The notes under the pieces: generated by a model | What the model saw: the letters and a program-made list of their open reading frames with translations, nothing else | Database searches by the model: none | Told to the model about the DNA's origin: nothing | In this document: positions 37,035 through 45,948 of the stretch, piece after piece | How positions within the stretch are numbered: the first letter of the stretch is position 1 | How the letters are laid out: the number at the start of each line of letters is the position of its first letter | Source of the DNA: an uncultured Bacteroidota bacterium | GTDB taxonomy: Bacteria; Bacteroidota; Bacteroidia; Chitinophagales; Chitinophagaceae | DNA: 64,000 bases | Assembly (NCBI GenBank): GCA_903882805.1 | Contig: CAIRYK010000070.1 | Location: 1-64,000, forward strand | Direction of reading: 5' to 3' | Made by a program: the position numbers and the translations under genes

Positions 37035-38162
37035 CTATAGTTTAGCAACAGAATTACTAATTAAATAAAAGTTATTTACTTGCTTAACAGAAAAATGGTC
37101 GTAAACTACTTTTGATATCTTACTTATTTCTTCACTCAATAGCTTAGTGTTTTCGCCCCTCGTCATTATGGTTAGGAGGTAAGGTTTGTTGTTAAGATAC
37201 ACAATACCTGCTTCATGAAGCTCATGTATTTTGCGCTGCGCATCCCCCCATTCGCCAAACTTATGCGCTACCTTCACCCCTGGTGGCAACCCTCTAACTA
37301 TGCCTTCTTTAAAATTAACCTCGCTGAGCAATTCAAGCGCGAATTCGGAAGATTTTTTTGATAAATAAGTAGAGTTATACAAAACCATCAAAAACTCAGA
37401 ATAACTTTTTGCACTAATCTCAAAATTACGATCGCGAACATCTGGCCTTGGCAAATTGAGATCAGTGAACACTTTCACAAATAAATTGAGGTCTACATTC
37501 TGATTAAGTAAATGAGTCGCGTTATTATCAGAGTTGGCTATCATAAAATGTAGCAATTCCCTAACTGTATAAGTATTTCCGGGTTGAATAGTAGCCGAAT
37601 TGAACGTTTGATGCAGTAGGTTATCAACTTTGTTGAATGTAATTTTTTTATCCATTACCGTCTGATCAGTTTCTGCCATTGCAAGATAAGTGATCAGCAT
37701 TGGGACTTTAATTAATGATCCGGGATGATAAGATTGCTCAGGATTAAGATACATCCACTCACCACCATCGAAATTTACTAAAAAAACAGAAGCGTCGGTT
37801 AACAAACCATGACTCCTGTCGTTCTCTAATAATCCATTAATTTCATTCTTTAACAACAAATACCCCTTCGATTCATTGGTCTGATTAGCAAATAATAATG
37901 GTGAAATTAACTCCAGTCCCTTTTGCGGCTTCTGGTTTGACACTTCGACTTGCGATTTGCCAACTGTTTCCATTTTATCATCATTCAATCTATTAATCTG
38001 CTCATTAAGTGAATCATCGTGTTTTGTTAGCGCAACATAAGAAATTGCAGCTCCTAATAGTACTGACGGGATTACATATGCTAATGCTGTACTAACAATT
38101 TTCATTATAGGTAGTTTAGTTGGTAATAATACGAAAAGGTTCAATTTAGCTTCATTCGACAT
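37035..38162 (-). CDS. Class A beta-lactamase-fold serine hydrolase, membrane anchored
   Basis: This 375-residue protein has the penicillin-recognising motifs: Ser149-Leu-Ile-Lys152 (PGSLIKVP), Ser211-Asp-Asn213 (ANSDNNATHLL) and Lys301-Phe-Gly303 (AHKFGEWG). I cannot find the Glu-x-x-Leu-Asn motif that supplies the deacylating Glu166 of true class A beta-lactamases. A transmembrane segment (IPSVLLGAAISYVAL) with a coiled-coil-like stalk anchors it. A shorter start at ATG 38105 is equally possible. It may be a peptidoglycan-related or esterase-like member, and resistance activity should not be assumed. Confidence 0.75.
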   Translation of the reverse strand: MSNEAKLNLFVLLPTKLPIMKIVSTALAYVIPSVLLGAAISYVALTKHDDSLNEQINRLNDDKMETVGKSQVEVSNQKPQKGLELISPLLFANQTNESKGYLLLKNEINGLLENDRSHGLLTDASVFLVNFDGGEWMYLNPEQSYHPGSLIKVPMLITYLAMAETDQTVMDKKITFNKVDNLLHQTFNSATIQPGNTYTVRELLHFMIANSDNNATHLLNQNVDLNLFVKVFTDLNLPRPDVRDRNFEISAKSYSEFLMVLYNSTYLSKKSSEFALELLSEVNFKEGIVRGLPPGVKVAHKFGEWGDAQRKIHELHEAGIVYLNNKPYLLTIMTRGENTKLLSEEISKISKVVYDHFSVKQVNNFYLISNSVAKL

Positions 38163-38537
38163 TTCGGATTTTAATAATAATTTAAGCTCCCGAAACGCAT
38201 TATCTATTCCATTGACAATTAGATCGCAACATCACTGATAAGTTCAACATGAGTGTTTCAAAAAACGCAATCGTACCAAACACTCGCTCTCTCAAAAATA
38301 AATAAATTGCTAATAGTAACATAAAAGGAATAGAATATTTAATTTGCTAACGCACAAAAAATTGATTACCAGTCAATTAAAACCGACTAAAGTATCTACA
38401 ATTAGCAAAAAACGGCTCAAATATAAAATAAAAACCAAATAAGCTATTAACAAACCAATGTTAAATGCCAGTGCGAATTTATTCACAAAGGAATAGCCAC
38501 TACACCAGGAGAAATTACTTTGCACAGCATCATTATC
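38163..38537. other. Intergenic region, no gene seen
   Basis: About 375 bp, strongly AT-rich, with no recognised RNA, hairpin or ORF. It presumably holds the promoter of the beta-lactamase-fold gene. Confidence 0.4.
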
Positions 38538-40430
38538 TTAATTTGAATTGAAAATACAAAAGCCATCGTTATGCTGCGCCAATCCTGAATCGAGCATTTC
38601 TCTAATCACCGCCATAACTTCGCCTCGCATCCATATAGGAAATACCGAAGCAATTTCATGAATAGCAATCCATCCTTTCCCTGTATAATTATGCAAAATA
38701 GTACATTTTATTTCCACTGCGTCTATAACGCTCATTCTGCGTTTGCATATGTCGCAATGACCGCAATTTGCCTTTGGCGACTCACCAAAATAGCTCAGTA
38801 TCAATCGTTCCCTGCATTCGGTAGTGTTTTGTAAAAACCCGATCATAGCTTCAGTTCTTGCTTCATGTCGCTTACGTAGCACACCTATACGCTTCAGGTT
38901 AATAATCAGGTGTCTACTGTCTACCCGGTAGTGGTGAAAAAAAAGTTGAGGCCCTTCGCCTGGTTTATTATACTCAAGTATTCCCATCCTAGCCAGACGC
39001 TCCAAACGCGGCATCAATTCATTTCTCTTCATGTTTAGATACCTACCTATTGCTGACTCACGAACGGGCGTAGGGTAATAAAAAATGGTGTTGTACATCC
39101 GCGACAACCCTACGCATACATAGGCTAAATCGGGATGCGCCTGCGATAACCGGTCTAATACATGTCTGTCGGCAACAAATTGAATAGTTGCGGGATGATA
39201 TACCGATTCGCTAAGCGCCCACAGACCCTCTTGTTCCAGCAGCTTGAGTGCATATATGGCATGAGTTGGAATTAATTTAAATTTCTTACTAAAATCTGCA
39301 AGGTCAAAATCGTAATACTGATCAGGCTCTGTACCTATAGGTATCTGCAAATACTCTACCACTGCCTGATACACCTGGCGTAAATAGGCTTCCGGCGGAT
39401 ACTGCAACGCTGTGCTTTCCCGCAATCTGTTCAAGTCGCCGGTATTGAAAAGTGTTAATGCAACCGACGGGGCGCCGTCGCGCCCTGCCCTACCCGCTTC
39501 CTGATAATAAGCTTCAAGGTGCTCTGGCGCATCACAATGCAACACCATACGTACATCGCCCTTATCTATACCCATTCCAAATGCTGTTGTGGCCACCATT
39601 ACAGCTGCAGTATTTGTCATCCATGCACGCTGTGCCTCTTCCCGTTTATCTTTTGCCATTCCTGCATGATAAGCGGCTGCCCGCACCCCCATCTGTTGCA
39701 AATACTCACTCATAGTATCGGTTAGCTTACGGCTCCTGCAATAAATTATACTACAGCGGGTATCAGCATTGTTCAGTGTGTCTCCATTCTTGTTTTCACT
39801 ATACCTAATATCGTAAAATATATTATTCCTCGCAAAACTCTGTTTATACAGCATTGGAGCCCTCATTTTCAGTTGTTGCTGTATATCTGCTTGCACTTCG
39901 ATAGTAGCTGTGGCCGTCAACGCCAGTACAGGCGCCTTGGGATAGACATCTCTTGCTGCTGCTATCTTTAAATATTCGGGTCTGAAATCGTGCCCCCATT
40001 GACTTATACAATGCGCCTCATCTACAGCAATCATACTCACATCAAATTCCGTCATATAATCACGGAACAAGCGGGTTTGCAGGCGCTCCGGCGATATGTA
40101 TAACAATTTGTATTCATTATGCATTGCATTATCAAGTACGCGCTTTACTTCTGTGTACTTCATGCCTGAATAGATACATTCTGCAGCAATACCTAAATCT
40201 TTCAGCCGCGCCACCTGATCTTGCATTAATGCTATAAGTGGCGAAATAACCAGACAAAAACCGTCCATCATAAGCGCAGGAACCTGAAAGCACAACGACT
40301 TACCGCCTCCTGTAGGCAATAATGCCAAAACATCTTTGCCTGCAAGTACACTATTGATAATATCGAGCTGTAACGGCCTGAAACTATCGTACCCCCAATA
40401 TTGTTTTAATATTTCTTCAGGATTTGCCAA
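38538..40430 (-). CDS. recQ: RecQ-like ATP-dependent DNA helicase lacking HRDC
   Basis: This 630-residue 3'-5' helicase shows Walker A LLPTGGGKSLCFQ, DEAH box AVDEAHCISQWGHDFR, motif III LALTATATIEV, motif V ATTAFGMGIDKGDVR and motif VI YYQEAGRAGRDG. The zinc-binding element is Cys-rich (CGHCDICKRR near residue 560). A short winged-helix C-terminus replaces the HRDC domain of E. coli RecQ. Translation starts at TTG 40430, as an in-frame stop lies two codons upstream. A small psi-like gene lies 48 bp upstream on the same strand, so they may be co-transcribed. Confidence 0.92.
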   Translation of the reverse strand: MANPEEILKQYWGYDSFRPLQLDIINSVLAGKDVLALLPTGGGKSLCFQVPALMMDGFCLVISPLIALMQDQVARLKDLGIAAECIYSGMKYTEVKRVLDNAMHNEYKLLYISPERLQTRLFRDYMTEFDVSMIAVDEAHCISQWGHDFRPEYLKIAAARDVYPKAPVLALTATATIEVQADIQQQLKMRAPMLYKQSFARNNIFYDIRYSENKNGDTLNNADTRCSIIYCRSRKLTDTMSEYLQQMGVRAAAYHAGMAKDKREEAQRAWMTNTAAVMVATTAFGMGIDKGDVRMVLHCDAPEHLEAYYQEAGRAGRDGAPSVALTLFNTGDLNRLRESTALQYPPEAYLRQVYQAVVEYLQIPIGTEPDQYYDFDLADFSKKFKLIPTHAIYALKLLEQEGLWALSESVYHPATIQFVADRHVLDRLSQAHPDLAYVCVGLSRMYNTIFYYPTPVRESAIGRYLNMKRNELMPRLERLARMGILEYNKPGEGPQLFFHHYRVDSRHLIINLKRIGVLRKRHEARTEAMIGFLQNTTECRERLILSYFGESPKANCGHCDICKRRMSVIDAVEIKCTILHNYTGKGWIAIHEIASVFPIWMRGEVMAVIREMLDSGLAQHNDGFCIFNSN

Positions 40431-40478
40431 AGGCTAAATAATTTTACGGACACTGAAACGTTCACAAAACCTGATGAG

Positions 40479-40952
40479 TTAAAAAGCGCCATGCTTTTTA
40501 TCGATAAATACTGGCTTCATTCCGTTTAGCCACAGTTGCTTCTTTACTTCAGCAAACTTATCCAGCTCACTAATAGAAATAGTTGGTACCCATATTTTTT
40601 CGTTAAAGTTATTGGGCTCATTTAGTCTAAACAAAACAGGAACGCCAAGCGTGGCAGGCATAACGCCAATTAAAAAAACTATGTTGGGATTAAAACTTCG
40701 GTTAAGTTGTTTCCACGATATTTTATCCGATTCGTTTATTTGCACTACATTATATTGCTCTGGTTTCAACTGGCACGCTTCCAGCATTTTCTTCATTTGG
40801 GCAGCATCCGTTTCGCCTCTTTCCCATTCGGCAACTACTACCAATACAGGTTTGGGCAAAGCATTTTTCAACAATGGCGCATCCTCATCCCAATACACAT
40901 CATAACCTGAAGTAACTAAATCCGACTTAAGCACATTTACAAAACTATCCAT
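40479..40952 (-). CDS. Small protein, possible DNA polymerase III psi (HolD)-like fold
   Basis: I do not firmly recognise this 157-residue protein. By eye its layout resembles the psi subunit HolD. It has a strand VLVVVAEWE, then a helix and loop, MLEACQLKPEQYNVVQI, that parallels the psi pattern VLRALTVSPDQVLQL. A FLIGVMPATLG strand and turn follow, and a final ELDKFAEVKKQLW resembles the psi C-terminal Ala-Leu-Trp helix. No enzyme motif, signal peptide or membrane segment is seen. It precedes the RecQ-like helicase by 48 bp, a replication/repair context. The psi link is inference. Confidence 0.5.
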   Translation of the reverse strand: MDSFVNVLKSDLVTSGYDVYWDEDAPLLKNALPKPVLVVVAEWERGETDAAQMKKMLEACQLKPEQYNVVQINESDKISWKQLNRSFNPNIVFLIGVMPATLGVPVLFRLNEPNNFNEKIWVPTISISELDKFAEVKKQLWLNGMKPVFIDKKHGAF

Positions 40953-41049
40953 ACATTCTACATTTACTATCGCCTACAATGCAACTCCCAAAAAAAGTTG
41001 TTTCTTTGTGCAAAAATAAGCTTCACAATATTAAATTAATTCGGGCATT

Positions 41050-42123
41050 ATGAGTGTTTCTTCATTAGATGTAAAGGTTAGAAAAGTAGAAAAAAGCCGG
41101 ATTAGCGAGATTGACCCCGCTAATATACAATTCGGTAAAAACTACTCAGACCATATGTTGATTGCGTACTATGAAAACGGCGCATGGAAACAACCTGAAA
41201 TCGTACCTTTTACCAATCTATCACTTAGCCCAGCCACTACTTTTTTTCATTATGGTCAGGCGATTTTTGAAGGTGTGAAAGCTTACAAAGATCCTAATGG
41301 CAACCCAATTATCTTCCGTCCGCGCGACAACTGGAAGCGTATGAACCGCTCTGCAAAGAGAATGGCAATGCCCAATGTACCCGAGGATATTTTTGTAGAG
41401 GGCATGCGCCAGCTTATTGATCTTGACCGCGATTGGGTTCCATCGTCCGAAGAAACATCCCTGTATATACGCCCCTTCATGGTGGCTATCGATGAATTTA
41501 TAGGCGTGCGCCCTGCTGAGAAATTCATGTTTATGATTATTACCAGCCCAGCTGGTCCTTACTACAACAAACCTGTTTCTATATACGTTCAAGACCAATA
41601 CGTTCGCGCATTTCCGGGCGGTATTGGCTTTACAAAGGCTGCCGGCAACTACGGTATGAGTATGTATCCCACACAAATGATCAAGGAAATGGGATATGAT
41701 CAGATTTTGTGGACAGATGGTTTTACGCACAAAAATGTTCAGGAAATAGGCACAATGAACGTTTTCTTCAGAATCGGCGATACCATTGTTACACCAGACA
41801 TCACTGAAGACACGATACTTGAAGGCGTTACCCGCGATAGCGTTCTGACGCTGCTTAGAGAAAACGGATTTAAGGTAGAGGAAAGAGTAATAAGCATAGA
41901 CGAGCTGGCAGATGCACACAAAGCAGGTCAGTTAAAAGAGGCTTTTGGAACAGGTACTGCAGCATCTATAGCGCCCATTTACGCGCTTACTTACCACGAC
42001 AACAAAATGGAACTACCTCCGCTGGAAACTTGGGAAACAGCTAACTGGCTAAAAAAAGAACTGGCAGACATACGTTACGGTCGCAAAGCCGATACGCACG
42101 CCTGGATAGTTCCGGTAAAATAA
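41050..42123 (+). CDS. ilvE: Branched-chain amino acid aminotransferase
   Basis: IlvE makes leucine, isoleucine and valine by transamination with glutamate. The 357-residue PLP fold-type IV enzyme has the catalytic Lys in FTKAAGNYGMSMYPTQ. The phosphate-binding blocks are TDGFTHKNVQEIGTMNVFF and GVTRDSVLTLLRENG, and FGTGTAASIAPI lies near the C-terminus. It is of the longer (group II) type found in Bacteroidota and eukaryotes. It stands alone, followed by a terminator at 42149-42176. Confidence 0.95.
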   Translation: MSVSSLDVKVRKVEKSRISEIDPANIQFGKNYSDHMLIAYYENGAWKQPEIVPFTNLSLSPATTFFHYGQAIFEGVKAYKDPNGNPIIFRPRDNWKRMNRSAKRMAMPNVPEDIFVEGMRQLIDLDRDWVPSSEETSLYIRPFMVAIDEFIGVRPAEKFMFMIITSPAGPYYNKPVSIYVQDQYVRAFPGGIGFTKAAGNYGMSMYPTQMIKEMGYDQILWTDGFTHKNVQEIGTMNVFFRIGDTIVTPDITEDTILEGVTRDSVLTLLRENGFKVEERVISIDELADAHKAGQLKEAFGTGTAASIAPIYALTYHDNKMELPPLETWETANWLKKELADIRYGRKADTHAWIVPVK

Positions 42124-42148
42124 AATTTATTATCCGCATAAATCACTT

Positions 42149-42176
42149 CAACCATCTGCCTAAAAACAGGTGGTTG
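42149..42176 (+). terminator. Terminator after ilvE
   Basis: CAACCATCTG and CAGGTGGTTG pair over 10 bp (one G-U) around an 8-nt loop, followed by eight T. Confidence 0.85.
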
Positions 42177-42320
42177 TTTTTTTTAATAACCAAAGGCATA
42201 TAGAGCAAATAGCTGATTATTTATGGCGATTTCCAATACAATCGCTATTTTTAGCGTGCGTTAAATGCATTAGGTTACATTAAGCGCTACTTTTATCGCT
42301 CTAACAACTAAAATATCATC

Positions 42321-43508
42321 GTGCTCGATAAACAAAACAAAATTCAAAGCGAAGAAAAAGCGGTATTGGTAGGACTTGTGCATAAGGAACAGACCGAAAC
42401 GCAAATGAATGAATACCTTGCCGAGTTGCAATTTCTGGCGCTAACAGCCGGAGCTACCACTGTGAAAACTTTTATGCAAAAACTGCCCAGGCCCGACAGC
42501 AAAACATTTGTAGGCAAGGGAAAACTACAGGAAATAAAGGAATATGTGCTGGCCCGCGGCGTTACGCTCGTCATCTTCGATGACGAACTAACGGGCTCTC
42601 AAATAGGCAATATTACCGACGAGATAGGCGTAAAAACAATAGACCGAAGCGACCTTATCCTCGATATTTTTGCCAGTCGCGCAAAGACAGCGCAGGCTAA
42701 AGTGCAAGTAGAACTTGCCCAATACCAATACATACTACCCCGACTGAAAGGTATGTGGAAGCATCTGGAACGCCAGGGTGGCGGTATTGGCAGCAGAGGC
42801 CCGGGCGAAACCGAAATAGAAACCGACCGACGCATAGTAAAAGACAAGATAGCGCTGCTGCGCAAAAGGCTGGAGGAAATAGACAAGCAAGCTATGACCC
42901 AACGCAAAGAACGCGGCGAGTATATCCGTGTGGCGCTTGTGGGCTATACCAATGTAGGTAAGAGCACTATTATGAACTTACTGAGTAAATCGGAGGTATT
43001 TGCCGAAAACAAACTGTTTGCTACGCTCGATACTACCACCCGTAAAGTAGTGTATGAGCAAACTCCATTTCTGCTGAGCGATACCGTTGGTTTTATCCGC
43101 AAACTACCCCACCATCTTGTGGAGAGTTTTAAAAGCACCCTTGATGAGGTACGCGAGGCTGACTGTCTGCTACATGTAGTCGACATATCGCACCCGGGCT
43201 ATGAAGACCAAATGGGTGTAGTAAATAAAACACTACAGGAAATAGGCGCTTTTGATAAACCGGTTATAACCATTTTCAACAAAATGGACTTATATGAGTC
43301 AACAGTTTTCGACGAATGGCTGGATGACGAAGTAAAAAAAGAAATGCTAACGCAACTGGAAGCGCGCTGGCAACAAGAAACCAACAATTCGGCAATATTT
43401 ATTTCTGCGCTGGAACGCAAAAATATAGACGGATTGCGCAACACCATCCTGAGCCGGGTGAAAAAACTGTATGAAGAACGATATCCGTATCTTACCAAAT
43501 TCTATTGA
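42321..43508 (+). CDS. hflX: Ribosome-associated GTPase HflX
   Basis: HflX splits stalled ribosomes in an ATP/GTP-driven way. The 395-residue protein has the N-terminal HflX domain (TKTFVGKGKLQEI-like segment and DDELTGSQ), the glycine-rich GGIGSRGPGETEIETDRR linker, and the G domain: G1 VGYTNVGKSTIMN, G3 DTVGFI, G4 NKMD. The start is GTG 42321. A short C-terminal helix ends at KFY. Isolated gene with its own terminator. Confidence 0.95.
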   Translation: MLDKQNKIQSEEKAVLVGLVHKEQTETQMNEYLAELQFLALTAGATTVKTFMQKLPRPDSKTFVGKGKLQEIKEYVLARGVTLVIFDDELTGSQIGNITDEIGVKTIDRSDLILDIFASRAKTAQAKVQVELAQYQYILPRLKGMWKHLERQGGGIGSRGPGETEIETDRRIVKDKIALLRKRLEEIDKQAMTQRKERGEYIRVALVGYTNVGKSTIMNLLSKSEVFAENKLFATLDTTTRKVVYEQTPFLLSDTVGFIRKLPHHLVESFKSTLDEVREADCLLHVVDISHPGYEDQMGVVNKTLQEIGAFDKPVITIFNKMDLYESTVFDEWLDDEVKKEMLTQLEARWQQETNNSAIFISALERKNIDGLRNTILSRVKKLYEERYPYLTKFY

Positions 43509-43523
43509 TATTTTACACTGCCC

Positions 43524-43555
43524 CAAACGCCTTAGCAATCCAGCCAAGGCGTTTG
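43524..43555 (+). terminator. Terminator after hflX
   Basis: CAAACGCCTT (43524-43533) pairs perfectly with AAGGCGTTTG (43546-43555) around a 12-nt loop; a short T run follows. Confidence 0.75.
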
Positions 43556-43713
43556 CATTTTAGAGAGGGTGCACTTTATCTGCTTATATCCTGAAATTCC
43601 CGGCTTCTGTATTCACAAAAAATAATGCGCATATTTACGTGTATATACATACATTTGTCAAAGAGGAAATTAATTATTCGATAGCCCTATTTTCAATTTC
43701 TATTTGGTAAATG

Positions 43714-43743
43714 TTGCAGTTAAAAAACTTGGTTGTACTTTTG
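43714..43743 (+). promoter_or_regulatory. Bacteroidota promoter of the TetR gene
   Basis: TTG at 43714-43716, 19 nt, then TACTTTTG at 43736-43743: an exact TTG-N19-TAnnTTTG match. The TetR palindrome begins at the next base, so bound repressor would cover the start site. Confidence 0.7.
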
Positions 43744-43756
43744 CTAACGCTGTTAG
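43744..43756. promoter_or_regulatory. TetR operator 1 (upstream of regulator)
   Basis: CTAACGCTGTTAG is an inverted repeat (CTAAC-GCT-GTTAG) lying between the -7 element and the start of the TetR gene. The same sequence recurs upstream of the first yceI gene at 44412. Confidence 0.75.
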
Positions 43757-43777
43757 GAAAAAACATGGCAGCAAAGT

Positions 43778-44395
43778 ATGGGGATAGCTGAAAGACGAGA
43801 AAGGCAGAAAAAAGAAGTGCGAGAAAGCATCCTCAATGCTGCATGGGAATTAGTGCATAATGATGGATGGCAAAGTTTATCTATCCGTAAAATTGCAGAT
43901 GCCATTGAATATAGTGTGCCGGTAGTTTACGACCACTTTGAAAACAAGGAAGCCATACTATCGGTTTTCAACACTCAAGGGTTCAAACTATTGGGCGACA
44001 AACTGAGGGCTGCTAAAGAAACGCAATCTAAACCGTGCCAGCAATTGTCGGCTATTGCCTTTGCGTATTGGGATTTTGCGTTCGAAAACAAAGAATACTA
44101 CCAGCTCATGTATGGCTTGGGTATGCCAAGTTGTGAGAGTTTGGCAAAAGTACCTGAGTTGATGGCATTTATAGAAGTGATACAAACTACAATAAATGAA
44201 GCAATACAGGTAAGTGGAGGAAAAACCGCTGACACTTGGTTAAAAGTTCATTCGTTTTGGTCAATGATACATGGTTTGGTATCTATTAATCTGATAGCGC
44301 CGCCTGTAGGCAGAGACGGTAAAAGCCAGGAGGAACTGAATAAAATAATAATGGTCGATTTTATAAAAGGATTTATGACAGGATTGGCCGGATAA
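43778..44395 (+). CDS. TetR-family repressor with WHG-type C-terminus
   Basis: This 205-residue regulator has a canonical TetR DNA-binding domain (residues 1-60) with the helix-turn-helix SIRKIADAIEYSVPVVYDHF followed by ENKEAIL. The ligand domain ends in WLKVHSFWSMIHGLVSINL, typical of TetR members with a WHG motif. It is divergent from nothing and reads directly toward yceI, 98 bp downstream. It probably represses itself and the yceI group through two copies of TAACGCTGTTAG. Ligand unknown; the gene set suggests a redox or quinone/isoprenoid-like signal (inference). Confidence 0.9.
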   Translation: MGIAERRERQKKEVRESILNAAWELVHNDGWQSLSIRKIADAIEYSVPVVYDHFENKEAILSVFNTQGFKLLGDKLRAAKETQSKPCQQLSAIAFAYWDFAFENKEYYQLMYGLGMPSCESLAKVPELMAFIEVIQTTINEAIQVSGGKTADTWLKVHSFWSMIHGLVSINLIAPPVGRDGKSQEELNKIIMVDFIKGFMTGLAG

Positions 44396-44411
44396 TTTTT
44401 TTTAATAAAAG

Positions 44412-44425
44412 TTAACGCTGTTAGC
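44412..44425. promoter_or_regulatory. TetR operator 2 (upstream of yceI)
   Basis: TTAACGCTGTTAGC shares the core TAACGCTGTTAG with operator 1 and lies 69 bp before yceI. No good TAnnTTTG element is visible beside it. Confidence 0.75.
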
Positions 44426-44493
44426 TAAAATATTAACTGTACGATTCATAACAACAATAAAGATTTTTCTTAAACAAAACAAAAACAAACAAA

Positions 44494-45066
44494 ATGAAAA
44501 AAGTATCAATTCTAATGACCGCTCTTATGCTGTCTGCCGCATCTTATGCGCAATCTACCTGGACTGTTGACAAAGCTCATGCAAAAGTTGGCTTTACCGT
44601 AACCCACATGTTGGTGAGCGATGTTGATGGCAACTTCAAGAATTTCGATGCAACGATCGTTTCTGCAAAGCCAGATTTCAGCGATGCAATGTTCAATCTT
44701 ACGGCACAGGTTGCGTCTATCAACACTGAAAACGAAAACCGCGACAAGCATCTGCAGAGTCCTGACTTTTTTGATGCCGCTACCAACCCAACTGTGACTT
44801 TCAAGAGCAAATCTGTAAAGAAAGAAGGCGCAAACAAGTTCAAACTTACTGGCGATCTTACTATGCACGGCGTTACTAAAACTGTTGTGCTTGATGGTTC
44901 TTTCAGAGGCCCTGCAGTTAACCCAATGTCTAAGAAAAACGTTGCAGGTTTCAAAATCACAGGTAAAATCAAACGCGCTGATTTCAAATTGGCTACTTCA
45001 ATGGGCAATGCTATGATCAGCGAAGAAATAATCCTGAACGCTAACGGCGAGTTTACACAGGGTTAA
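44494..45066 (+). CDS. yceI: Secreted YceI-family protein
   Basis: This 190-residue lipocalin-like YceI protein has a signal peptide (MKKVSILMTALMLSAASYAQ) and opens with STWTVDKAHAKVGFTVTHML, the family signature. Further conserved blocks are NRDKHLQSPDFFDAATNPTVTFKS and GDLTMHGVTKTVVLD. YceI proteins bind long hydrophobic molecules such as polyprenyl quinone-like lipids. It is the exported counterpart of the cytoplasmic YceI paralogue at 45949. First gene under TetR operator 2. Confidence 0.93.
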   Translation: MKKVSILMTALMLSAASYAQSTWTVDKAHAKVGFTVTHMLVSDVDGNFKNFDATIVSAKPDFSDAMFNLTAQVASINTENENRDKHLQSPDFFDAATNPTVTFKSKSVKKEGANKFKLTGDLTMHGVTKTVVLDGSFRGPAVNPMSKKNVAGFKITGKIKRADFKLATSMGNAMISEEIILNANGEFTQG

Positions 45067-45108
45067 TTTTATACCGTGCAGAGCACAGAATAAAACACCT
45101 ACCTTTCC

Positions 45109-45149
45109 ACGATATATGAGCCTGACGCAAAGTCAGGTTCATATATTGT
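45109..45149 (+). terminator. Hairpin between yceI and the FrnE-like gene
   Basis: Left arm 45109-45126 and right arm 45132-45149 pair over 18 bp (two G-U) around loop GCAAA. Followed by a short T/G stretch only, so it may attenuate rather than fully stop transcription into the FrnE-like gene. Confidence 0.6.
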
Positions 45150-45191
45150 TGTAGTACCGGCAGCAAAAATGCCAAACTGAATGTACTGTCT

Positions 45192-45914
45192 ATGAAAATG
45201 AAAATTGATATCTGGTCGGATGTGATGTGCCCGTTTTGCTACATGGGAAAAAAACGACTGGAAACGGCCCTTAATGATTTTCCTTACAAAAGTGAGGTGG
45301 AGCTGGTATGGCATAGCTTTCTGCTCGACCCTGGGATGACTGCACAGCCGGGTGTGGACCTATACGACTATCTGGCCGAGCGCAAGGGGCAGACCCGCGA
45401 CTGGGCAAAGAAAATTCACGACAAACTGGAGAACAATGCCAAAGCCGACGGCATAGAGTTTAATTTCGGCAAGGCTATTATCGCTAATTCATTCGACGCG
45501 CACCGCCTCATACAAATGGCAAAAGCAAATGGACTCGGCGATGCCATTGAAGAAGAATTATTTAAAGCATATTTCACCTACGGAAAAAACATTGCTGACC
45601 ATACTGTACTTACCGAAGTAGGCGTAGCGATAGGCCTGAAAGAAACAGAGGTAAAAGCAATGCTCAACCACAAAACATACACAGCCGATGTGGTTACAGA
45701 TGTGCAGCAAGCGCAGTCTATGGGCATCAGCGGTGTGCCATTCTTCGTTGTCAATAACCGATACGGCATATCCGGAGCGCAACCAGCTTCTTTGTTTGCT
45801 GAAACCATAGGAACAGCATGGAAGGAGTTTGAAAAAACTCATTCCCTCATAAGCGTTGGCGATGCTAATAGCGCTGTATGCAAAGACGACAGTTGCGACA
45901 TTCCTTCAAATTAG
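45192..45914 (+). CDS. FrnE-like DsbA-family oxidoreductase
   Basis: This 240-residue thioredoxin-fold protein has the redox motif Cys-Pro-Phe-Cys in DIWSDVMCPFCYMGKKRLE and a cis-Pro loop ISGVPFFVVNNRYGISGAQP. An inserted helical domain marks the DsbA/FrnE branch. It has no signal peptide, so it is cytoplasmic. FrnE proteins act as disulfide isomerases or oxidative-stress proteins in some bacteria. An extra C-terminal Cys pair (AVCKDDSCDI) may be a second redox or resolving site. It lies between two yceI genes in the TetR-controlled group. Confidence 0.9.
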   Translation: MKMKIDIWSDVMCPFCYMGKKRLETALNDFPYKSEVELVWHSFLLDPGMTAQPGVDLYDYLAERKGQTRDWAKKIHDKLENNAKADGIEFNFGKAIIANSFDAHRLIQMAKANGLGDAIEEELFKAYFTYGKNIADHTVLTEVGVAIGLKETEVKAMLNHKTYTADVVTDVQQAQSMGISGVPFFVVNNRYGISGAQPASLFAETIGTAWKEFEKTHSLISVGDANSAVCKDDSCDIPSN

Positions 45915-45948
45915 AACATTCCTTTTAACAACATAAAACTTCAATAAC

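Noticed and set aside
38538-40952. recQ plus small protein as a defence system
   Set aside because: No nuclease, sensor or toxin domain is nearby; a housekeeping repair/replication pair explains it better.
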